Part shown: piece by piece, positions 31,305-40,200 of the stretch
Layout of the letters: each line of letters begins with the position of its first letter
Position numbering within the stretch: position 1 is the stretch's first letter
Assembly: GCF_000150955.2 (NCBI RefSeq)
Contig: NC_011699.1
Location: 186,001-250,000 of the forward strand
Length of the DNA: 64,000 nucleotides
Source of the DNA: Phaeodactylum tricornutum CCAP 1055/1
Lineage: Eukaryota > Bacillariophyta > Bacillariophyceae > Surirellales > Neidiaceae
Direction of reading: 5' to 3'
Notes under the pieces: model-generated
Database searches by the model: none
What the model was told of the DNA's origin: nothing
The model's input: the letters and a program-made list of their open reading frames with translations, nothing else
Position numbers and translations under genes: made by a program

Positions 31305-32592
31305 AACGCTTGGAAATTCGCAGCTTCAGTCAGTGTCACAGGTTGCGTTTCCATGAAAGATTTTTTCCTTGTACAGTAAACGTGTTTGGGGTTTTCGTTC
31401 TGTCATGCTGTAGAGCACTGCCATGGACTTATCTCCGAGCATTACGTAATTCATCTGGAAGAGTCCTGGCAACTCCAAGAATCCGCCACGGAGAATGGCT
31501 TGATGCAAATGGAACAGTGATTGTCCGCTTTGAGGAGTCCTGGCGTATGTACCTTGCGCAGTGAGAAGACCGCACTGGATTGGAAAGTTGCTTGGCACAA
31601 AATGAATGTTTAACGCGAAATCCAGGAGCAGATAGAAGTGGTGCAGAGGGGGCAAGAGATCCATCAAGAATGTTTTGATAGTGTTTCAATAATGTTTGGA
31701 ACAAGTCTGGGAGAAAGCCTCACGCAAACGGCGGGCGCCGACCGGCAAAAGCAAACGCGGCTCGAATGCTCCAACGCTGTCATGAAAACGCACGTCCAGA
31801 GGCTGGAACAAATGCTATGGCAAAAATTGGCTGTGTTGTAGGGTATAATTTAGCATTTTGTTTCGTATTCTGATTATTTTTAGTATCTTTAAGCTGTTCA
31901 AAACATACACTTGTTGCATTTTGTTGTCTATTTTACATTCTATTTGGTAATATTATTCCAAACCCACACATTACCTGCATCTGCAACTTCCTCTGCTACC
32001 CCATCACAAGTAGGGAAAGGGAAAGCATCATGCTTGACAGATAACAGCATGCTTGGGCTATTATAGCCAAGAAAGGTTGCCTCCTGTCATGGATGAAGTG
32101 ATCCAATATGACTGCTTTCTTGCCAACACCAACTTAGACTTAGGTCAAATCAAAAACTGGCATGCCCTTTGCAAGCATAAAGGATACTTGTCCAGAGTAC
32201 CCGACTTTTTGATTTGTAGGATGCCGCTTTGCCTTCAATACCTTCTGTTCCCTCAGGTGCTGTCATAGCAAGAGCTTTCCAGTGGTAAAAAAACAGTGCG
32301 GCCTTTGTCGGCCCCAAATGGCGCGCTCACATTGTGCTTTTTGACAGTTTGTGTAGGCTGTTGCTAGCAACAAAGGGATGGCCCGGTCAACTGATCTTGT
32401 TTTACCGTTGTCGTTGTCGAAGCCTTGTCGTTGTCGTCATCGCGGCTGCAAGAGCTTTCCAGTGGTCGAAAAATATTGCGGCCTTTGTTGGCCCCAAATG
32501 ACATACTTTTGTTGTGCTTTATGTCACAGCACAGTGAATAGCTGCAGCCAACAAAGGGTTTTGTTTGACCAGGATTGATGGATCTGGATTGA
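31305..32592. other. Relic coding fragments and a 180-bp duplication
   Basis: Between units A1 and A2. At 31430-31840 a broken coding-like stretch is related to 34440-34787 (minus-strand frames share SNPVRSSH and KRTI). At 32268-32377 and 32448-32558 a segment is duplicated; both copies read ARAFQW, then AAFVGPKW, on the + strand. No intact gene was seen. Confidence 0.45.
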
Positions 32593-32891
32593 CCTAAGGG
32601 GAGGGAGATCCCAGAGTAGTATAATCATACAATACTGTATAGAATTTATCCAAAAACTACGCCTAAGTAATTACTCAGGGATCTGTCCTTGCTTCTAAGT
32701 AATTACTCAGGGATCAGTACCGGACCTCCTAGTAATTACTCAGGGATCTGTCTTCGCTTCGCAACCTTATTCGATTGTCTGTTCCAATAGAATTGGGTAC
32801 CCGATGAACTCTTATCCGTTTGTCTGAGTCTCCCGTTTCTGTCTCCCCGCTTCAGCAATATTCGATTGTCCAAACTCTACGATCCGCCTCC
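32593..32891 (+). repeat. Leader-tandem repeat unit A2 (299 bp)
   Basis: Second copy of A1 with few differences, confined mostly to its last third. Its right end abuts hairpin repeat copy 3 exactly. Confidence 0.9.
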
Positions 32892-32978
32892 TAGAAAACC
32901 CCTACGTCAAGCGGTACATGAGGGGTTCATATCCCTAAGTCTATCTGACAAGTCTATAATCTTATGTTTTTACGCCTA
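32892..32978 (+). repeat. Dispersed hairpin repeat, copy 3 (cut short)
   Basis: Matches 30082-30210 up to TTTTTACGCCT and is then interrupted by repeat unit B. Confidence 0.8.
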
Positions 32979-32979
32979 A

Positions 32980-33165
32980 CTGTAAGGGCAGCAAGATCCC
33001 AGAGAAGCAGGGTCATACCTAGCTGTATACAATTTATCCAAAAACTATTTCCAAGTAGTTGCTCTGGGATCTTCAAGTTGGTTTGTCTTTTGCGTAGGTA
33101 ACTGCTCCGGGATCTTCAAGTTGGTTTGTCTCTTGCTTGTTCTGTAAAGTGGACATGCTTGTTTT
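32980..33165 (+). repeat. Leader-tandem repeat unit B (divergent)
   Basis: Leader AGATCCCAGAGAAGCA, then two tandem copies ending GCTCTGGGATCTTC and GCTCCGGGATCTTC, each followed by AAGTTGGTTTGTC. The tandem part again complements its own leader. Confidence 0.7.
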
Positions 33166-33170
33166 CGTAT

Positions 33171-33334
33171 CCTAAGGGGAGGGGTATCCCAGAGTAGTAA
33201 CTATATACCTCGCTGTATAAAATTTATCCAATAACTCTTCCTAAGTATTTCCCTTGGATAGCAGGGTTTCCCTCTGGGATGTCTAAGTAATCCCTCTGGG
33301 ATAGCAGGGTTATGCTCTGAGATATCAGGGTTTT
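33171..33334 (+). repeat. Leader-tandem repeat unit C
   Basis: Starts CCTAAGGGGAGGGG with leader TATCCCAGAGTAGTA. The tandem part carries CCCTCTGGGAT several times. It abuts unit D. Related to unit G. Confidence 0.8.
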
Positions 33335-33705
33335 CCTAAGGGGACGGAGAACCCAGAGTAGTACTTTCCTACAATGATGTCTAAAATCTATCCAAAAACT
33401 CCTCATAAGTTAACCCTCTGACTTCACAGTGGGACATATAAATATTCCCTCTGAGTTCACAGTACGACATATAAGTATTCCCTCCCAGTTCACTGTCTGA
33501 TGTTGTAAGTAATTCCTCTGGGTTCAGTGTCCAACAACATACGTAAACCCTCTTGGTTAACCTGGAGAACAATACTTCTTTTCTAATGTAAAGCAATAAA
33601 ATCTTTTTCAAATCCTTACTAATGTAAAGGGACGCTGTGAAAACACCCTACCGAAACACCCGCCTAATCAAAATTTCTGGCTGGCAGTGATGGTGTATGA
33701 TGCAA
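33335..33705 (+). repeat. Leader-tandem repeat unit D (371 bp)
   Basis: Starts CCTAAGGGGACGG with leader GAACCCAGAGTAGTA. The tandem part has CTCTGAGTTC and CTCTGGGTTC. It ends near TGTATGATGCAA like units F and H, and its long tail includes GTGACGCTGTGAAAACACCC at about 33630-33650. Confidence 0.85.
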
Positions 33706-34064
33706 TATCCAAAACCTAACGGTCCGTCCAACATTTGGAAATTTCTAATTTTCACAGTCATGCAACCAAAACAACTTCAACATTCAAATGATAGGCACAC
33801 CCATTAGAAAGAGATCTAGCTAGCAACTCCAACAAGCTGCCACAGACAAGGCATTAATGTAGTCGGTGCAGCAATTGTCCGTTTTGGAGGATTTCTGGCC
33901 TTTGCACATGGCAAAGTGGGAAAACCGTACCGGAGTGGAAAGTTCCCCAAGGGGAGGGAGAGGAACTCCTGTTCTCTATAATTAAAATTAGAGAGAAGTG
34001 ACGTTCTGAGGAATCCAATAGAGTAAAACTCTAACTATACAACATCTGCCCCATTCTGCCCCAG
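33706..34064. other. Relic segment between repeat units
   Basis: It resembles 34433-34660 (shared CAACTCCAACAAGCTGCCAC and a CAGCAATTGTCCG block), so both are copies of one decayed sequence also seen at 31430-31600. A partial leader-like CCAAGGGGAGGGAG occurs near 33947. No gene was seen. Confidence 0.4.
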
Positions 34065-34432
34065 CCTAAGGGGAGGGAGAACCCAGAGTAGTACTTTCAT
34101 ACAATGATGTATATAATCTATCCAAAAACTACGCCTTAGTAATTACTCTGAGTTCACTATCTGACATGTAAGTAATTACTCTGAGTTCACTATCCGCCAT
34201 GTAAGTAATTGTTCCGAGTTCACTATCCGACATGTAAGTAATTACTCTGGGTTCACTGTCCTACAACATAAGTAAACACATTTGGTTAACCCGGAGAACA
34301 ATAGTTCTTTTCTAATGCAATAAAATCTTTTTCAAATCCTTACTAATCTAAAGTGACGCTGTGAAAACACCCTACCGCAATACCCGCCTAATCAAGATTT
34401 CTGGCTGGCAGTAACAACAGTGTATGTTGCAA
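34065..34432 (+). repeat. Leader-tandem repeat unit F (368 bp)
   Basis: Leader GAACCCAGAGTAGTA, then four tandem copies of about 33 bp (AAGTAATTACTCTGAGTTC and variants) and a shared tail ending TGTATGTTGCAA. Nearly identical to unit H. Confidence 0.9.
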
Positions 34433-34787
34433 CATCCAAACGTCACTGTCCGTCCGACCTTTCCGAATTTCATCCTTCAACACAACTTCAATATCCAAAA
34501 GATAGGCACACCCATTAGGAAGAGTTCTAGCAACTCCAACAAGCTGCCACGGACAATGAAATAATGTAGTTGGAGCAGCAATTGTCCGCTTTAGAAAGTT
34601 CTGGCCTCTGCAGGAGGCAAAGTGGGAAGACCGTACCGGATTGGAAAGCTTCCAGGCGCAATATCTTCGATGGGATTTCCAGGAGCCGACGCAAGCGGCA
34701 CAAAGGGAGCGGAAGTTCCGCAAAAGCGAGTTTGCGACAGGGTTTGAATGATGTTGAGAGAAAATTGGAACATGGCTGGGACAAAGC
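34433..34787. other. Relic segment between repeat units F and G
   Basis: Coding-like but broken on both strands. On the minus strand, pieces such as SNPVRSSHFASC and GVARTLPNG match the relic at 31430-31600. The family is unknown. Confidence 0.4.
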
Positions 34788-35111
34788 CCTAAGGGGAGGG
34801 GTATCCCAGAGTAGTAACTATGTACCTCGCTGTATAGAATTTATCCAAAAACTCTTCCTAAGTAATTCTTCTGGGATAGCAGGGTTTCCCTCTGGGATGT
34901 CTAAGTAATCCCTCTGGGATAGCAGGGTTTTGCTCTGAGATATCAGGGTTTCCCTCTGGGATATCTAATAAGGTTAAAGCTACTACTCTGGGATCCCTAA
35001 CTTGCTGACGTCCGGCATACAGCCTTCACAGTCAGTTGTTCTTCCGCAAATTGTTTGTGTTGTGTATTCCCTCTGGGATATCATATCTTTCCCTTGGGAT
35101 ATCAAGTATTC
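34788..35111 (+). repeat. Leader-tandem repeat unit G
   Basis: Related to C: leader TATCCCAGAGTAGTA, then CTCTGGGATAGCAGGGTTT-type tandem copies. Near 34984 it contains TACTACTCTGGGATCCCTAA, almost the full reverse complement of the leader. It abuts unit H. Confidence 0.8.
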
Positions 35112-35480
35112 CCTAAGGGGAGGGAGAACCCAGAGTAGTACTTTCATACAATGATGTATATAATCTATGCAAAAACTACGCCTAAGTAATTACTCTGAGT
35201 TCACTATCCGACATGTAAGTAATTACTCTGAGTTCACTATCCCACATGTAAGTAATTACTCCGAGTTCACTATCCGATTTTGTAAGTAATTACTCTGGGT
35301 TCACTGTCCTACAACATAAGTAAACACATTTGGTTAACCCGGAGAACGATAGTTCTTTTCTAATGCAATAAAATCTTTTTCAAATCCTTACTAATCTAAA
35401 GTGACGCTGTGAAAACACCCTACCGCAACACCCGCCTAATCAAGATTTCTGCCTGGCAGTAACAACAGTGTATGTTGCAA
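35112..35480 (+). repeat. Leader-tandem repeat unit H (369 bp)
   Basis: Near-identical to unit F, with four tandem copies and the same tail. Its right end falls exactly where the open frame of the next fragment begins, showing it was inserted into, or recombined with, that gene. Confidence 0.9.
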
Positions 35481-36006
35481 TCTGGGTAACGGCAGTAGCC
35501 TTATCAGCGGACATTTTTTCGAACAGTAAATTAAATTCGACCACGTCACGATTTTCATCCTGACAGCGGACAAAGGCTTCGTACGGAGCGCAGAACAGGC
35601 TGATAGCAGTGCGCAAAGCGCGATCGCAAATAGCAGGATCGAGCTTTTCATTAGCCTTCTCGAGATCAGTAGGTGCAGGGATATTGCAGCCAAGGTGTTC
35701 GAGAATTGTAGGAACTGGGTCGAAATCCACAGGAATTATTTTTGGAGTCGATAATCCGAAAGGAGTTTGGTCATCAGAAAATACTGCAGATGGTGCGACG
35801 GTATGTCGCTTCCGTGGCGAAGAAGGAATCCTCGAACAACGTACACAATGGAATTTGTCGTGAGAGACGCCAATTCGTCGCGGAGATACTTCACCTCGTA
35901 ACCAGCAAATTTCGCGAAATGAGCTTTGGTTTTCTGGGCGTAAACCTGAAAATCAGCTTGAAGCGCTTGAGCAGTCTGAATAAATTCGGCGGTCTTCGTG
36001 ACTGCA
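35481..36006 (-). pseudogene. Gene fragment open throughout, cut at both ends
   Basis: On the minus strand the frame is open for the whole 526 bp with even, protein-like composition. It reads AEFIQTAQALQADFQVYAQK, then FAGYEVKYLRDELASHDKF, later FGLSTPKIIPVDFDPVPTIL and LFCAPYEAFVRCQDENRD. It has no ATG and no own stop: the 5' side ends at the LTR starting at 36007 and the 3' side at repeat unit H. The first part looks helical. I recognise no family. It could be a host gene or a gene of another mobile element. Confidence 0.55.
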
Positions 36007-36622
36007 TGTCACGATATACACCAAGGTGACATGTCTCTAGGACAATCGTCATCTAAGGGTGATGTCGGAAGTGTGAATGAGGATGGAGACAATGGTGGAA
36101 TCGTGGTATTCATGTCGGCCCTATTATACGACCCGTTGTATTCACGTCATCATCGAGGTCGTCCTGTATTGGAAGTCGCGGGAGCTGGATACAAGAATGG
36201 AGATTAGGAGACAGTCCCACAAATCATAAGGCAAGGTACAGACAGGATTGGGTACTCGCTGAGTGATTCTGTGTGGGATTTATATTTAGAAGAGATATTA
36301 CTCTATGTGAGAGTAAGGTTATCTGGCACATGGTAAGAGGTCTTTCACTTGGGTGAACAGACTGGTTCTCATGGACTAGATGTAGAATAATCTTTCTCTC
36401 ATTGTTTTAGAAAGTCATTGATCCAAATATTGCATTAGCATAGGTCCTCGTATCCGCTGTCTAACCCGTGGGGAGCGTCGTAAGCGAGTTGAGTTTTACA
36501 GTCCCTAGGCTCGCTTAGGTGTATCGCAGGTCGTTCGTAATAACGCCCAACCTTCGTTTACCAGACTTTGTCGACACTGCGTTTCCTGTCTTTCGTACGT
36601 ACATTGGTTGTACTACGTAACA
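36007..36622 (+). repeat. LTR 1 (616 bp)
   Basis: Begins TGTCACGATATACACC and ends TACTACGTAACA. The first 200 bp are an open frame that forms the C-terminal end of the polyprotein in the other LTR copies. Confidence 0.95.
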
Positions 36623-37294
36623 GATTAACAGTCTTGACAGCACGTCAAACCACTGCTGCTCATCCGCACAGTCGTTACTGGTAAACATCCCTTAAGTCTA
36701 CTTAAGGCCGTTCTCAAATTTCCACGAGCTCCGTGAATTTTGAGAACTAAATCGCTTACATCCATTCGTGTTGTATAAGTGCCAGAGGTATCACTTAAGG
36801 TGATATTTATCGGCTTGTGTGACACATTGTTTGAAAGCCGCTTCCCTACTCCCTCACGCTAACTGGTACCGAGGACCCACTAGTACTGCTTCAGGGTCTT
36901 GTCGGTAAGTTACTCGTGGCCTCCCTACTTCCTCGGAGTCGCCGGTGCCGAACCCCCCTTGGAGTCTTCAGGGCTTGTCGGCAGGGCCGCTTCGTGACTA
37001 TGGGTTGCTCTAGTCAGGTGAGGTAGAAATACCAATAGGCCTGAAGACCTCAGCCCTGATTCCGGTTGGGACGGACTTACTGCCCGGCTTAAAGCAGTGC
37101 GGGGGGGCTAATCAAACCCTCGTCAGTCCCCGAGGACACTACCTACGGAGGTAGAAGTGAGTGTACCAGTGCTAGCTTCGTTCACTGGTGTAGGGTCATA
37201 CTAACGAAGTCCGCTATAGTATACAGCGAAGGACCCGAACACATAAGTAGTAATTTTCAAGAACCTCTATACCGTTTTGGCTTCTCAGGCCACT
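36623..37294 (+). other. Leader region of retroelement copy 1
   Basis: About 670 bp between LTR 1 and the first ATG of the polyprotein, long for a copia element. It holds GC-rich partial direct repeats (CCCTACTCCCTCACG against CCCTACTTCCTCGG, each followed by a CAGGG-CTTGTCGG block). No gene was seen. The same leader recurs at 43401-44072. Confidence 0.7.
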
Positions 37295-40200
37295 ATGGTT
37301 CCTGCCACCCGGCAAATGACAAGTGTAGCCGTCTATGCCCATTTTCTGGACAATGTACTCCTTCTTCCCCAAGGACATCCTATTCGTCTTGCCTTTGATC
37401 AACAAGGATATGAATCGGCTGACGATCTCTTGTGCATCTTTGAGAACGAACTCGACTCTCTTGAGTACACTCCTCCTGCCATTCCTGACGGTCCCGAAAA
37501 TCCGTCACGCATCCCTCTAATCATGGCACATCGACAGATCATACGTCACTTCCTACGTTGGCAAGCATCCTTAAAAGACCAAAAGGGGGCTCCTTTGAAG
37601 AACTCCGAGCTCGTTGCACTCAACAACGAGGACTTTGTCCTGTACCGTCGGTCAGCACTTGGCCAGGTTTCGACGGCCACTGCACCTGCCACTGTTCCCC
37701 CGACTGTTCAGAGTCCCACAGGAAAGACACGTTCGGCTGTCGAGGATTTCAAGCGTGGGATAAAACGTGATAAAACTCACTATCCTGTGCTCAAAGATGA
37801 CCGATACTGGGACAACTTCTATCGTTCGTTTGTTGTTACTGCCGTAACACATAACGTTGACAAGGTTCTAGACCCAAACTACATTCCTACCGATCCTTTG
37901 GAAAAGTCCCTCTTTGAAGAACAGAACAAGTTTGTATATTCTGCTCTAGAGCATACTCTTCAGACGGACATGGGAAAGAACGTTGTCTGTGAGCACAGTT
38001 TTGATTTCAATGCCCAAGAAGTTTTCCGTAAAATCGTGAAACATTATACGGAGTCAGCCAGCGCAAAGATCAGTTCGTCTACTACTCTGGGGTATCTCAC
38101 AACTGCAAAATACGGATCGTCATGGACAGGTACAGCAGAAGGATTTATTCTCCACTGGAAGAATCACTTGCGTATTTACAATGACACTGTACCTACTGGT
38201 GAGCAACTTCCTCAGCAATTGTGCCTTGGTCTTTTGGAGAATGCTGTTCATGATGTACCTGAACTCCGACAGGTTAAAATCACAGCAACACTCGACTTAG
38301 CCAAAGGTGGTAGTCCCATTAGCTACGATAGTTACCTCAGTCTCCTCCTTGCATCGGCATCGCTCTACGACAACGGTAATAATCTATCTAATTCTCGCAG
38401 TGGCAAGAACAAGCGCAATATCTATACTACTGAACTAGCCTATCATCCGACGGATTTTGAAAGCGAACCAGATGTAGACTATGATATAGATGTGTCACCG
38501 ACTGCCATATACGAAGCCAATGCCCACGTCCGTAACAACAGTACCCGTAACCGTCCCCTGGCAACTAATCGCGAACGACCTTACATTCCTCGTGAAATGT
38601 GGAATTTGCTCTCTGATGATTCCAAGGCCATCCTCCAAGGTTTGGCTGCACCCGGCAAGCAGGCACCATTAAATGGTAGCCCGCCTCATCAAACGCTGCA
38701 GGCCAATACACACGAGACCATTGGCACGGAACATACCGCAACGGACACCTTCCATGATTGCGCACCTGAAACTGAATTACTCGCACATCTTACTGAGCGT
38801 GTCAGTCGCATGAGCAGCGGTGATATTCGTAAGGTACTCGCCGCATCACGTGACGTATCAGAAAAGCCCAAATCACTGCAATCTAACGTACTGCAATACC
38901 AAGTCTCTCGTCATACTACCAACGAGACTTCTGCATCCCTTGTTGACCGTGGCGCTAACGGAGGGCTTGCGGGTGGTGATGTCATTGTCCTGCTCAAAAC
39001 AGGACGTTCGGCAAACATCACAGGTATCAACGATCATACCTTGCCAAACTTGGACATCGTCACTGCCGCTGGATGTGTTGAATCCCAAAATGGGCCCATC
39101 ATTCTCATTATGAACCAGTATGCTCATCTGGGGAAGGGTAAAACCATTCATTCAAGTGCGCAGTTGGAACACTATCGTAATCATGTCGAAGACCGTTCAC
39201 GCACGGTAGGGGGTAATCAGCGCATTGTCACTTTAGATGACTATATCATTCCCCTCCATATTCGACAGGGACTTCCATACATGGACATGCGACGCCCCAC
39301 TGATGCTGAACTAGCGTCCCTCCCGCATGTTGTCCTAACCTCAGACGTCGATTGGGACCCCTCTGTACTCGACAATGAAATTGACCTTGCGACTTCATGG
39401 TACGATGGCATCCATGACTTGCCCCAGCCCCCATACGTTGAACCACGTTTTGATCATACAGGCCAATACCTTCACCGTCACATTTCTCTATGCGACTACC
39501 GTGATGACGCCATTGCACGTATCATGCAGTGCCAACAGCATCACGTCACACGTAATGTGCACGATTATGAAGCCCTTCGTCCTTGCTTTGGCTGGGTCTC
39601 TGCCGACACCGTTCGGAAAACCATCATGGCCACCACGCAGCATGCCCGTGAAGTCTATCACGCACCGTTACGTAAACATTTTAAGTCTCGTTTCCCAGCC
39701 TTAAATGTACACCGTCGTAACGAACCGGTCGCTACTGATACCATATGGTCCGACACTCCCGCCGTAGACAATGGTGCAAAATTTGCACAACTCTTCGTTG
39801 GCAGACGGTCTCTTGTCACTGATGCCTACCCCATGAAAACTGATAAAGAGTTTGTCAACACCCTTGAAGATCACATCCGTTTCCGTGGTGCAATGGACAA
39901 ACTAATCAGTGATCGCGCTCAAGTTGAGATCAGTAAAAAGGTCACTGATATTACACGCGCATATAATATCGATCAGTGGCAGAGTGAGCCTAACCATCAG
40001 CACCAAAACTTCGCCGAACGTCGTATCGCCACCATCGAAGCCAATACGAACAACATTCTCAATCTTACTGGTGCTCCTGATAACACCTGGCTTCTTTGCG
40101 TGACATATGTTTGCTATGTCTTCAACCATTTGGCGCATGAATCTCTCGATCATCGCACCCCCCTCGAAGTGCTTACTGGTTCTACACCTGATATCAGTGT

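Noticed and set aside
31006-35480. CRISPR-like array of short repeats with spacers
   Set aside because: Repeats are of unequal length, diverge within units and carry no consistent spacer size. The sequence is eukaryotic and the pattern is better explained by leader-tandem repeat units.
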